Below are positions 43,452-52,384 of a stretch of 64,000 nt of DNA, piece after piece. The position numbers and the translations under genes are program-made. Every line of letters starts with the position of its first letter. Position 1 is the first letter of the stretch. The notes beneath the pieces are model-generated. The model had not been told where the DNA came from, did not search any database, and saw nothing but the letters and a program-made list of their open reading frames with translations. This DNA comes from Rhodoplanes sp. GTDB lineage: Bacteria; Pseudomonadota; Alphaproteobacteria; Rhizobiales; Xanthobacteraceae. Location of the stretch: positions 53,251-117,250 of the forward strand of contig NZ_JACAAX010000019.1 in NCBI RefSeq assembly GCF_013377085.1, given 5' to 3'.

Positions 43452-44057
43452 TGACGCGTGAGCGAAGCTGCGGCTGCCGATCGTGAAACAGGTTGGAGCG
43501 GAACCCGACCTGATCGAATCGGAGAGAAGTCGAACGAAGCTGCTGCGCGCCGGTGTGGGGTGATCGCGGCGATCCCTCCTGTCCGAGAGGATTGTGGGTG
43601 TCGAATCCCCCCCTTCAGACAGGAGGTTTGCAGATGGCCCCGACGGGCCCTCTGCGCCGCACCAGGGCGATCGGCGTGAGGGACGTCACCTCCTATCGGT
43701 AGCGGTTGGAGTACGGCGGGTCGCGCATCCGTCCACGGCCGGGGTGCGCCGACCATGCCTGGTCCTACGACCTCGTCGGGGATCGGACCCACGACGCTCG
43801 GAGGTTCCGCATGCTCAACATCATCGATGGCTCACGCGGGAATGCCCGGCCAGCTTCGCGTCATCCTCGGATCCGGCTTGCAGAGCTTCATTCACCCGTG
43901 TTCTTCATCTTTGCCCCCGGGACTGGCGTTCCTGCCGCACTGGTGCATCGAGGCGCTGGCGTTCCGCCCCGAGACGGAGCGGCGGGGCAGGATCAAGCGC
44001 CTCGTTTCCTGCATACCCAGGCGAGCGCCGGTGGACGATGTGCTGGACGACAGACAG
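43452..44057. other. Gene-poor interval between the M20 gene and the exopolysaccharide locus
   Basis: No supported gene in 606 bases. It has an inverted repeat, listed separately at 43575-43626, and a 22-codon open frame from ATG 43634 behind AGGAGG that has no recognisable product. The rest has no motif I can name. Confidence 0.6.
43575..43626. repeat. Inverted repeat CCTCCTGTC / GACAGGAGG
   Basis: Perfect nine-base arms (43575-43583 and 43618-43626) separated by 34 bases. It could be a transcript-end hairpin or the relic of a mobile element; no U-tract follows. Confidence 0.5.
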
Positions 44058-45191
44058 CTACTGCGGCCGGTAGCGAGCAAGAAATCGAGCTGTGCGGCGA
44101 GCCCAACCCCAGCGGGCAAGGGCCAGTGCTACGATGCGTCCGATGGGGCCAATCCCGAGGCAGACTGTCCACAAATCCGACGCCACGCTGCCGAACTGCG
44201 TCTTGTATGCTTGATCGCCGATCGTCAAGTCGATGCCCCGCTCTCCGCGGCGGAGGCAGTCGAGCACGATGTCCTCGATCATCAACAGACCGACCGACTC
44301 GCTTCGGAAGCTCGTATCGAAGCCGCTCAGCAGCAGATGGAAGACGCCGCCGACAACGATCCCGAACCCGGCTGCAATAGTGCGATCGTCGAGGCGCATC
44401 ACGTAACCGCGCGCCGGAGGCGTCGTACCGACAATTTCGCGATAGAACGCCGCGTAAGAGGGATCGGAGAGCAGATCGACGATCCCTCTTGCCCGGAAGC
44501 GGTCGCGCCGGAACGCGCCGACGGCATCGATCGCCGCGGCAATCTGATCGGAGTCGCTCAACATTCGCGTCTCCAGTCGTCCCTGGGCCGCCAGCTTCCG
44601 GCGCTTGCCGTCCAGGGTGCTGCCGCGGCAATGTCCGTGGGTGCGGGCGCGCCACGCCGCCAGCGATCCGCGTGGATCGAGGAAATGTGCGTGCAACGGC
44701 ATGGCCGACACCCGGATGTCGCCGAGCAGGCCGAACGTGGCCAGCGCCGCTTGGGGCACCTTGTTGACGACGACGAGATCACTGCTGCGGAGCGCGACGC
44801 GCACCTCTGCTGTCACGGCCGGCGTCGAGAGGAGGCCTGCGAACTCCGGATCGACGATCACGGCGCAGTAATCGGAGACGCCGAGATCGGCGAACTCGGC
44901 GATGCGCAGACCGAAACGGTGCCGAACCACGAGCGGCAGCACCGCGACGAGCCGACGCGAGCATCGTTCACGCACCGTGACGATCAAGGGCCGCACCGCC
45001 GCGCCCGGGACGAGCCGCCGAAAGAGGCACTCGAGCCAGATCGGCGACTGGAACGCCGTCGCCGCCGCCCGGTCGAACAACTCCCGGTACTCCGCCGAGA
45101 GAAAATCGAACTCCGGAGACGCGTCGACGACGACATCCTCGTTCGCGCGGCCGCGCCCGATCTGCGAATACGAACTGAGGAAGCCGGACAT
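44058..45191 (-). CDS. CelD/BcsL-type GNAT acyltransferase, exopolysaccharide locus
   Basis: 377 residues, cytosolic. It has the two-lobed GNAT/FemAB layout of cellulose-biosynthesis CelD proteins: an N-terminal lobe with LFDRAAATAFQSPIWLECLF (about 38-57) and LIVTVRERCSRRLVAVLPLV, and a C-terminal lobe with GYVMRLDDRTIAAGFGIVVG (about 264-283), LLLSGFDTSFRSESVGLLM (about 288-306) and IDLTIGDQAYKTQFGS (about 322-337). Such proteins acylate sugar residues or lipid-linked oligosaccharides in polysaccharide assembly; the acyl donor is unknown. Confidence 0.8.
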   Translation of the reverse strand: MSGFLSSYSQIGRGRANEDVVVDASPEFDFLSAEYRELFDRAAATAFQSPIWLECLFRRLVPGAAVRPLIVTVRERCSRRLVAVLPLVVRHRFGLRIAEFADLGVSDYCAVIVDPEFAGLLSTPAVTAEVRVALRSSDLVVVNKVPQAALATFGLLGDIRVSAMPLHAHFLDPRGSLAAWRARTHGHCRGSTLDGKRRKLAAQGRLETRMLSDSDQIAAAIDAVGAFRRDRFRARGIVDLLSDPSYAAFYREIVGTTPPARGYVMRLDDRTIAAGFGIVVGGVFHLLLSGFDTSFRSESVGLLMIEDIVLDCLRRGERGIDLTIGDQAYKTQFGSVASDLWTVCLGIGPIGRIVALALARWGWARRTARFLARYRPQ

Positions 45192-45326
45192 TGCGGGTCT
45201 GCGTTCCGGAACTCGGACTGTGGCGGGAACGGCGATCCACCCGCGGACTCGGGGTCCGAATCTGATCTCGACTTGCTACCGGATGGCCAGCGGGCGGGCA
45301 ACTGCGCGCTTCGCGAAGACCGCTCG

Positions 45327-45983
45327 TCAGTGATGGATCGCGATCAGCGACTTGGTGAGGAACCCCACACGCTCGCGCACGATCTCCGAGTTTGGGAACA
45401 GGCTCCGCATGGCGTCGAACGTGAGGAGGCGCGCATCGTCGACGATGCCGTAGGCCTGGTCGATGTCGGCAGCGCGCGGATAGAAGCCGCAGGCCCGTCG
45501 CTGCACGATCGACAGTCGCCATGGCTCCGGCAGCCAGTGGATGAACGGCAGACGGAAATGTGGCTCAACCGGGAACCAGTAGTTCGGCGTCTGTACGAAA
45601 TGGCGCGGCGCAACGCGCCTGACCTCGGCCGCCATGCGCTTCTGGTCCATCCAGGTGCCGACGTGCTCGATGACGGAGTTCGAATACACGAGATCGAAGC
45701 TGCCGTCGGCGAATGCGGTCAGGGCGCGCGCATCGGCGGCGACCGAGCTGAACCGCGGATCGTCGACCGGCACCGCCTCGAGATTGGCGAGCGTGACTTG
45801 CAGCGGCTTCCCGGCCCAGAGATCGGCGAACGCGGTCCAGTGCTCCAGCCGGCCGCCGACGTCGAGAATACGGCAGGAACCACGCGCCGAGAGCACCTCG
45901 TCGGCAATCGCGAGAAACAAAACAAATCTCCGCCGGCGAAATTCGTTCTTGTAGACGGCGTCTGGCTCGACGGAGAGAAACAT
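45327..45983 (-). CDS. SAM-dependent methyltransferase (exopolysaccharide locus)
   Basis: 218 residues, class I methyltransferase. ILDVGGRLEHW (about 39-49, motif I with a reduced glycine pattern) and FDLVYSNSVIEHVG (about 95-108) are seen; the C-terminal half has PNYWFPVEPHFRLPFIHWLP (about 133-152). Start ATG 45983 follows AAGAGG. It probably methylates a sugar or hydroxyl in the nearby glycan pathway; target unknown. Confidence 0.82.
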   Translation of the reverse strand: MFLSVEPDAVYKNEFRRRRFVLFLAIADEVLSARGSCRILDVGGRLEHWTAFADLWAGKPLQVTLANLEAVPVDDPRFSSVAADARALTAFADGSFDLVYSNSVIEHVGTWMDQKRMAAEVRRVAPRHFVQTPNYWFPVEPHFRLPFIHWLPEPWRLSIVQRRACGFYPRAADIDQAYGIVDDARLLTFDAMRSLFPNSEIVRERVGFLTKSLIAIHH

Positions 45984-46158
45984 TGTTGCCTCTTGCGGTC
46001 GCCTCGTTCGCCACCCGGCTTCGACGGTCGGGCGAAACTGGACAGTTCGCCTCTATACGCGGAGAATAGAGCGCTGTCGTCATGGAGCCTGTTCTCCGAA
46101 ACAGCAATTCCGTCTGCCCATAATGCACTCTTAATGGACGAACCTCCTCCTCTTCACG

Positions 46159-46899
46159 ATGACCTCCCATACGCGTAACATTCTGGGCGTGGACGTTCTG
46201 TCCGCGACTGCGAGCGGCGCCTTGCGCGCAATCGACGCCGCGCTCGATCGCGGTGCGCCCGTGCTGGTCGAGTTCCTCAACTCGAACGTTTCCAACCTCG
46301 CCGAGGAGAGCCAGGCGTTGAGCGAGGCCTTGAACGCCGGGATCGTGCTCAACGACGGATTCGGCGCCGACCTCGCCTCGAAGTTGCTCTACGGGCGCTT
46401 CTTCCCCGAGAACCTGAACGGCACCGACTTCGTGCCGTGGTTCCTCGCCGAGACCGACCACCGTTTCCGCATCTACCTGGTCGGTGCCGAAGGTGACGTC
46501 GCGGCGCGTGCTCTCGAGACGCTGCGGCAGGCGGCGCCGCAGCACACGTATCTCGGCGCCCGCGACGGCTTCTTCTCCGTCGACGAGCAGGCTGGGGTCG
46601 CCGCCGCGGTCCGGGCCACCGGCGCCGACCTCGTGCTCGTCGGGATGGGCACGCCGAACCAGGAGATTTGGGCGCACACTCATCTGATGACGATGGGCGG
46701 ACCGTCGGTGTTCTGCGTGGGCGGACTGTTCGATTTCCTGGCAGAGCACAAGCCGCGCGCCTACCAGTGGGTCCGGCAGTTGCGCAGCGAATGGCTGTTC
46801 CGTCTGATGGTCGAGCCCCGACGTCTGTGGCGGCGCTATCTCCTCGGCAACCTGGTGTTCATGGCGCGCCTGTTCCGCGCACGCTTCTCGTCCCGATGA
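46159..46899 (+). CDS. WecG/TagA/CpsF-family glycosyltransferase
   Basis: 246 residues, GT26. NDGFGADLASKLLYG (about 59-73) and LVLVGMGTPNQEIWAHTHL (about 156-174) with FCVGGLFDFLA are the family motifs. It transfers a ManNAcA- or similar residue to a lipid-linked precursor. Its 3' end overlaps the flippase gene on the opposite strand by 41 bases. The ATG has no Shine-Dalgarno ahead. Confidence 0.9.
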   Translation: MTSHTRNILGVDVLSATASGALRAIDAALDRGAPVLVEFLNSNVSNLAEESQALSEALNAGIVLNDGFGADLASKLLYGRFFPENLNGTDFVPWFLAETDHRFRIYLVGAEGDVAARALETLRQAAPQHTYLGARDGFFSVDEQAGVAAAVRATGADLVLVGMGTPNQEIWAHTHLMTMGGPSVFCVGGLFDFLAEHKPRAYQWVRQLRSEWLFRLMVEPRRLWRRYLLGNLVFMARLFRARFSSR

Positions 46900-48274
46900 G
46901 GGCGAGCAGGCCGAAGCGCCAAGCGATGACGAGCGCTGCGATTCCGAAGAGGGCAGCGTCCATGGCAAGTGCCATCCGCGTCGCGCCGAGCAGCCACTCG
47001 ACGCCCCGGCTGGCGGCGACGAACAGCATCGCCACGATAGTCATCCCGACCAGCGGTCCCGGATCGACCGGGAACCGGTAGAGCGTCCGGCCCCGCACCG
47101 CGACGACCGCGCAGGCTGCCGCGTGAGCGACCAGCAGCGCCAGGGCGCCGCCGAACGCGCCGTGCGCCGGCACCAGCATCACGCCGAGCAGCACCGAGAC
47201 GACCACGAAGGTGACGGAGGCGATCAGGTCGAGCAGTGTCGCGTCGGTAAAGTAGATCACCTGGCCGAAATAGAAACTGCGCAGCATCATGAAGCCGAAG
47301 GCAAGCGCGAGCGGCGTGACGATGTCGTAGGCGGGACCGGCGAAGGCCTCGCCAAGCACGAGGTTGGCGAGCGGATGGCCGAACACGACGAAGAACGCCG
47401 TACCGAGCGTCGCCGCTGCGACACAGGCGGTGAAGGCCTGCCGCATGATCACCCGCGACTCGTCGTGCCGCCCTTCGTCGGCGTGCTGCTTGGCGACCGT
47501 GATCAGCGCCAGCGCGATCGCCTCGCCGACCACCATGAAGCTCTGCCGCATCAGGTCGGCGATGACGCCGTAGGGACCGAGAACGGCGTTGCCGGCGTAC
47601 CAGGCGATCAGCAACCGGTCGACCGTCTGACCGAGCGCCAGCACGCCGAACGAGAAGATCAGCGGCCAGCCGTAACGAACCATTTGCAGCGCCGCCTCCC
47701 GCTCCGGCCGCGCCCGACCGAGGTCGCGCAGCGCCACGAGGCAGGGGACGGCGGCGGCGAGGTGCCCGGCCGCCACCGCCAGTGCGAGCGCGACGGCGGA
47801 CGGCGAGAGCGAGAGCGCGCCCCAGCCGCCGGCGAGCACGAAGACGGCACGGCAGACCATCGCCGCCGCCACGGTGCCGGACTGCAGGCGGGTGCGGCTC
47901 ACTTCGACGGCGGCCTCGTAGATCGCCATAGCGCCGAACAGCGCGGCAAGCGCCACCGTGAAAGCGATGCTCCAACCGGCGAGCGGCGCGATCCCGAGCA
48001 GGATAAGCGTGGTGATCGCGACGGCGGCGAGCACGAGGCGCGCATAGGTTGCGACGTAGGCGCCCGCCGTGGCCGATCGGTAGCCCCCGAAATAGGCGAA
48101 CTTCATCCACTGCGCCGCGAACCCGTAGGCGATGATCGCCCAGGCGAAAATCAGGATGTAAACGCCGTACTCGGCCGGTCCGAGCACACGGGCGAACACC
48201 GCGACCGACGCAAGGTTGCCGACCGCCGAAACAACGCGAGATCCGAGATAGAGAACGAGATCAGGCGGTCTCAT
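46859..48274 (-). CDS. Polysaccharide flippase (Wzx/MOP superfamily)
   Basis: 471 residues with about 12-14 membrane helices. It begins MRPPDLVLYLGSRVVSAVGN then LASVAVFARVLGPAEYGVY, the usual MOP N-terminus. It moves lipid-linked oligosaccharide across the inner membrane. It overlaps the WecG-type gene tail to tail and is divergent from the GT4 gene. Confidence 0.88.
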   Translation of the reverse strand: MRPPDLVLYLGSRVVSAVGNLASVAVFARVLGPAEYGVYILIFAWAIIAYGFAAQWMKFAYFGGYRSATAGAYVATYARLVLAAVAITTLILLGIAPLAGWSIAFTVALAALFGAMAIYEAAVEVSRTRLQSGTVAAAMVCRAVFVLAGGWGALSLSPSAVALALAVAAGHLAAAVPCLVALRDLGRARPEREAALQMVRYGWPLIFSFGVLALGQTVDRLLIAWYAGNAVLGPYGVIADLMRQSFMVVGEAIALALITVAKQHADEGRHDESRVIMRQAFTACVAAATLGTAFFVVFGHPLANLVLGEAFAGPAYDIVTPLALAFGFMMLRSFYFGQVIYFTDATLLDLIASVTFVVVSVLLGVMLVPAHGAFGGALALLVAHAAACAVVAVRGRTLYRFPVDPGPLVGMTIVAMLFVAASRGVEWLLGATRMALAMDAALFGIAALVIAWRFGLLALIGTRSVRGTGAP

Positions 48275-48435
48275 GGATCGGCAGACATCCGGTCGAGCGA
48301 ATCCGGCCTGGAGGGATCAGGCCCGAAGTGATTCGGCGCTCGTAGCGGACGGTCCGATTGCGTCGTCACGTCCGTTGCGGCTACGTTGGCGCACGCTGGA
48401 AGATCGGGCGCGGGGCCGGGATTGGATCACGATTG

Positions 48436-49545
48436 ATGCCGCTCCGACAAGGAGAACCGTTGCGTGTCCTGCAAATCCTCCACACCGACGAGCGTGGCGG
48501 AATCCTGACGCTCGCGACCGCGCTGGAACGCGGGCTGCCCGCCTTCGGGATTCGCGTCGACACCGAGCTCCTGTTCCCGCGGCCCGGCCTCGGCGCCGTG
48601 GCGAAAGCGCGCGCGGCCGCCGCCATGGCGGCCCGGCTCGTGCGCGACGACCACGACGCGGTCGTCGCCTACCAGGCGACCGCATCGATCCTGGTCGGCA
48701 TCTTCGCCGGCCGCCGTGGCGGCCAGCGGATCGTCCACCAAACCGCGATCCCGGGCGCAACGGCGCGGCCGCTGCGGATCGCCGACAAGCTGGTCGGTAC
48801 CGCCGGCCGTTACGACGCCAACATCGCCAACACGGTGTTCACGCGCGACGAGTTCCGCACCTATCCGGCGCGCTACCGCCGCTCGCTGATCCTCATCGAG
48901 CACGGTGTCGAGCCGCCCCAGCCCGGAAGCGACCGGCCGACGACGCGGCGCCGATTCGGCTTGCCGGCCGAGGCGCCCGTGGTGTTGACGGTCGGACGAC
49001 CGACGCCGCAGAAGAACCAGGGCGTGCTGATCGACGCGCTGGCCCGGATCGGCGACGCTGTGCTGGCGATCGCCGGCGCCGGCAGCGACGAGACCGCCCT
49101 GCGCGCCACCGCCGAGGCGCTCGGCGTCGGCGCGCGTGTCCGATTCCTCGGAGCCCTTGCGCCAGCCGACGTAGCGGACCTCTACGGGGCGTGCGACCTC
49201 TTCGCCTTCCCGTCGGTGTGGGAGACCTTCGGCCTCGCCGCCGTCGAGGCAGCCATGGTCGGGATTCCCATGGTGGTCTCCGACCTGTCGGTGCTGCGCG
49301 AGGTGCTGGGCCAGCCCGAGGCGCCGGTCGTTCACCTGCCCCCGTTCGACGTCGCGGCCTGGGCCGAGGCGATCCGGACCGGGCTTGCGGCGCCGCCGCC
49401 ACGTGCCGCCCGCGATGCCTTCGCGGTGGCGCTGCGCCGACGCTACAGCCCGGTCGACATGATCCGTCGCTACGTCGCACTGCTGCGAACCGGCCGGGCC
49501 GAACGCGCGGCCGGGCCGGCGATCGAGCTGGAGACGATGCTGTGA
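48436..49545 (+). CDS. GT4-family glycosyltransferase
   Basis: 369 residues, GT-B fold, from ATG 48436. The N-terminal lobe has LHTDERGGILTLATALERGL (about 16-35). The donor site has VVLTVGRPTPQKNQGVLIDA (about 180-199) and the EX7E motif in SVWETFGLAAVEAAMVG (about 261-277). It uses a nucleotide-sugar to extend the lipid-linked glycan. Its stop overlaps the GH5 start (GTGA). Confidence 0.88.
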   Translation: MPLRQGEPLRVLQILHTDERGGILTLATALERGLPAFGIRVDTELLFPRPGLGAVAKARAAAAMAARLVRDDHDAVVAYQATASILVGIFAGRRGGQRIVHQTAIPGATARPLRIADKLVGTAGRYDANIANTVFTRDEFRTYPARYRRSLILIEHGVEPPQPGSDRPTTRRRFGLPAEAPVVLTVGRPTPQKNQGVLIDALARIGDAVLAIAGAGSDETALRATAEALGVGARVRFLGALAPADVADLYGACDLFAFPSVWETFGLAAVEAAMVGIPMVVSDLSVLREVLGQPEAPVVHLPPFDVAAWAEAIRTGLAAPPPRAARDAFAVALRRRYSPVDMIRRYVALLRTGRAERAAGPAIELETML

Positions 49546-50786
49546 GTGCGGTCCTGCGCCGGCTCGCCGTCGTCGCCACGGCCGTGCTCGCCGTCGCGGC
49601 CGTGCTCGCCGTCGCGGCCGGAGCCGCCGTCGCCGAAGCCGACGGCACGCCGTTCCGGCGCGGCGTCAGCGTGCAGGCGTTCACGTTCCCGGCGGTTGTC
49701 GGTGGCCGTTATGCGGCGGATGCCTACCCCGGCGCCGACGAGACGGCGGCACGCTTCGATATCGCCGGGCTGCGGGGGCTCGGTCTCGACCACGTCCGCC
49801 TGCCCGTCGACGTCGGCCCGCTGCTCGACGATCCCGACGGTCGGCGGCGGCGCGCGCTTCTCGACGCAATCGGGCCGCTGATCGGGCGCCTGCACGCCGA
49901 CGGGCTCGGCGTGATCGTCACCCTGGTTGCCCCCGGCCTCGGCGGTGCGCTGCCCGAGGACAACCTCGACGGGCCCGAAGGACCGCGCTTCCGCCGCTAT
50001 GCAACGATTGCCGAGGCGCTCGCCCGAGCGCTCGACAACCTCGCCGACGCGCCGCTTGCGCTGGAGCCGATGAACGAGCCGCAGCGTGCCTGCGTGCGGG
50101 CCGACGGCCCCGACTGGGCCATCCACCAGCCGATCCTGCTCCAACGCCTGCGGGCGGCCGCGCCGCGACTATGGCTCGGCGTGACCGGCGGCTGCTGGTC
50201 GAAGGTCGAGGGGCTCGAGTCGGTCGACGCCGCCCTGCTGCGCGACCCGCGGACGTTCCTCTCGGTCCACTTCTACGACCCGTTCCTGTTCACCCACCAG
50301 GGCACGGACTGGGCTCTCGACATCATGCCGCTGGTGTCGGGCCTGCCCTATCCGCCGCGAGCCGAGCAGGTGCCGGAGGCGCTGGCCACGGCCCGCGACA
50401 AAGCGCGCCGGGCCGCCTGGCCCGAGGACGTGCGGCGGGAGCGGCTCGCCCGGGCGGAGGCGTCGCTGCGCTATTATCTGACCACCGACCCGCGGCCGGC
50501 GCTGCGCGACACATTCGCGGATCTGCGGGGGCGGGCCTCACGGCTCGGGATTCCGGCCGGCCGGATCGTCGTCACCGAGTTCGGCGCGACCCGAACGCCG
50601 GACCGCGACGTCTCCCGCGCGCGTTGGTTGCATGATGTGTCCGGGATGATCTCGGCGGAAGGCTGGGGCTGGACCTTGTGGGTGCTGCGTGAGGGGCCGT
50701 TCGGCCTCGACGGGCCCAACAGCCGTCTCGATCGAACACTTTTGCAGGCTCTGGGCCTTCGGGCGCCGGCCGGTTCCTTTCCGTAA
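49542..50786 (+). CDS. Secreted glycoside hydrolase, family 5 (cellulase-like)
   Basis: 414 residues from GTG 49542. A signal peptide (LRRLAVVATAVLAVAAVLAV, cleaved near AVA-EAD) precedes a TIM barrel. RRGVSVQAFTFP (about 32-43) begins the barrel; the proton donor is in LEPMNEPQRAC (about 178-188) and the nucleophile in IVVTEFGATRTP (about 341-352). GH5 enzymes cut beta-glucans; within polysaccharide loci they trim the nascent chain or act as periplasmic editing enzymes. Coupled to the GT4 gene. Confidence 0.85.
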   Translation: MSAVLRRLAVVATAVLAVAAVLAVAAGAAVAEADGTPFRRGVSVQAFTFPAVVGGRYAADAYPGADETAARFDIAGLRGLGLDHVRLPVDVGPLLDDPDGRRRRALLDAIGPLIGRLHADGLGVIVTLVAPGLGGALPEDNLDGPEGPRFRRYATIAEALARALDNLADAPLALEPMNEPQRACVRADGPDWAIHQPILLQRLRAAAPRLWLGVTGGCWSKVEGLESVDAALLRDPRTFLSVHFYDPFLFTHQGTDWALDIMPLVSGLPYPPRAEQVPEALATARDKARRAAWPEDVRRERLARAEASLRYYLTTDPRPALRDTFADLRGRASRLGIPAGRIVVTEFGATRTPDRDVSRARWLHDVSGMISAEGWGWTLWVLREGPFGLDGPNSRLDRTLLQALGLRAPAGSFP

Positions 50787-50947
50787 ACACGTTTGTGGCA
50801 TTGATGTTGCGAGCAGACGCGGGCGACGTCCCCGCAGTATTGGTACCAAGCGGAATGGCACGGCGACGGAAAAAGGTATCCGTTCCGATGCGCCGACGGT
50901 GCGGAGGGGACGCCTCGAGGCTCGCCGATCCGGCCCAGAAGGTCAGT

Positions 50948-52384
50948 ATGTTCGTTCTCAGACCCGACGACACACCATCTGCGGACCGCCGGAGCGGGAC
51001 CGCACCGGCAGGGCCGGGCCTGCCGGCCGGGCAGGGGGCAGGGTCGCGGGTGCGACCGGTCTGGATGGGACTGACCGTCAGCGTGCGCCGCAATCTGCCG
51101 CTCGTCGCCGCCACGGCGCTGCTCTGCATCGGCCTGACGGTGCTCTACCTGGTTGTCGTTTCGCCGACCTTCGTCGCCACCGGACGCATCCTGCTGCAAC
51201 CAAACGAGCCGCGCGGGGCGTCGACGGCCCAGGCGAACCGCAGCAGCCGCGAGACGGCGGCCATGGAGGCGGAGAGCCAGATTCACCTCCTCACCTCGCG
51301 CGCCGTGTTCGACCGCGTCATCGCTGCGGAAAACCTCGACACCAATCCGCTGTTCGGCGCCAAGCCGCGCGGCATCCTGTCCCGCATCCTCGGCTTCGGC
51401 CGGGTGGACGATCCACACGCGCTGGCGCTGCGCGAACTCGAGCGGTCGATCTCGGTCGGCCGCCTGCAGAACTCCTTCGTGATGACGATCGGCGTCCGGA
51501 GCGAGAACCGCGATCTCGCGGTGCGGCTCGTCGACGCCATCATGAGTACCTACATCGCCGAGGAGGCCAAGGCCCGGGCCGGTATCGCCGGCCGCGCCGG
51601 CACCACGGCGGAGCGCCGGCTGGGCGAGCTGCGCGCCCGCGTTCGCGACGCAGAGGAGCGCGTCGAGCGCTACCGCCGGGACCACGGCATCGTCACCACC
51701 GGCGGCCAGCCGCTGCTCGAGCAGCAGATCGCCCAGTTGTCGACGGAGCTGAGCGAGGCGAACGCCAAGACGGATCAGCTTCGCTCGACGCTGGCGCATA
51801 TCCAGCGGGTGCAGAGCGGCGCCGCTGATCTCGATGCGCTGCCCGAGGCGTTGCGCACCGGGACGATCGAGACGCTGCGCTCGCGTTTCGCCCTCACCCG
51901 GCAGAACGTCGCCAATGTCGACGCGACGCTCGGGCCGCGCCATCCGCAGCGCCGTGTCGCCGACGCCGAGGTGAACGAGGCGCGGCAGCTCGTCGACCAG
52001 GAGCTCGGCAATATCGTGACTGCGACGACGGCCGAGCTGGAGCGGGCCCGGGCGGTCGCGGCGGGCGCGCGGATGCGGCTGTCGGGGCTGGAGAGCGAGC
52101 TCGCCAAGTACAACGACGCCGCGGTGGGGCTGCGCGAGCTCACCCGCGAGGTGGATGCCGACCGGGCGATCTACGAGTCCGTGCTCGCCCGCTCGCGTGA
52201 GCTGAGCGAGGAGGGGCGGCTCGAGGAGGAGCCGGCCCGGATCATCAGCAAGGCGACGCGGCCGCTCGATCCGGTCGGCCCGCCGCCGCTGCTGCTCGTC
52301 GCCGCCGCCCTGCTGCTGGGGCTCGGCCTCGGCTCGGCTCTCGCCTGGCTGCGCGATCAGCTTCGCGGCGGCGGACGCTCGTGA
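50948..52384 (+). CDS. Polysaccharide chain-length / export protein (Wzz/GumC-like)
   Basis: 478 residues from ATG 50948. One membrane segment (LPLVAATALLCIGLTVLYLV, about 50-69) and a long periplasmic coiled coil (about 200-380) are followed by a second membrane segment (about 450-468). A Wzz domain begins VVSPTFVATGRILLQPNE. There is no Walker A, so the tyrosine-kinase domain of larger relatives is absent. It controls chain length or couples export. The end overlaps the polymerase start by 4 bases. Confidence 0.88.
   Translation: MFVLRPDDTPSADRRSGTAPAGPGLPAGQGAGSRVRPVWMGLTVSVRRNLPLVAATALLCIGLTVLYLVVVSPTFVATGRILLQPNEPRGASTAQANRSSRETAAMEAESQIHLLTSRAVFDRVIAAENLDTNPLFGAKPRGILSRILGFGRVDDPHALALRELERSISVGRLQNSFVMTIGVRSENRDLAVRLVDAIMSTYIAEEAKARAGIAGRAGTTAERRLGELRARVRDAEERVERYRRDHGIVTTGGQPLLEQQIAQLSTELSEANAKTDQLRSTLAHIQRVQSGAADLDALPEALRTGTIETLRSRFALTRQNVANVDATLGPRHPQRRVADAEVNEARQLVDQELGNIVTATTAELERARAVAAGARMRLSGLESELAKYNDAAVGLRELTREVDADRAIYESVLARSRELSEEGRLEEEPARIISKATRPLDPVGPPPLLLVAAALLLGLGLGSALAWLRDQLRGGGRS

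Noticed and set aside
43634..43702. 22-codon frame behind AGGAGG
   Set aside because: It starts inside the right arm of an inverted repeat region, is very short and has no recognisable product.
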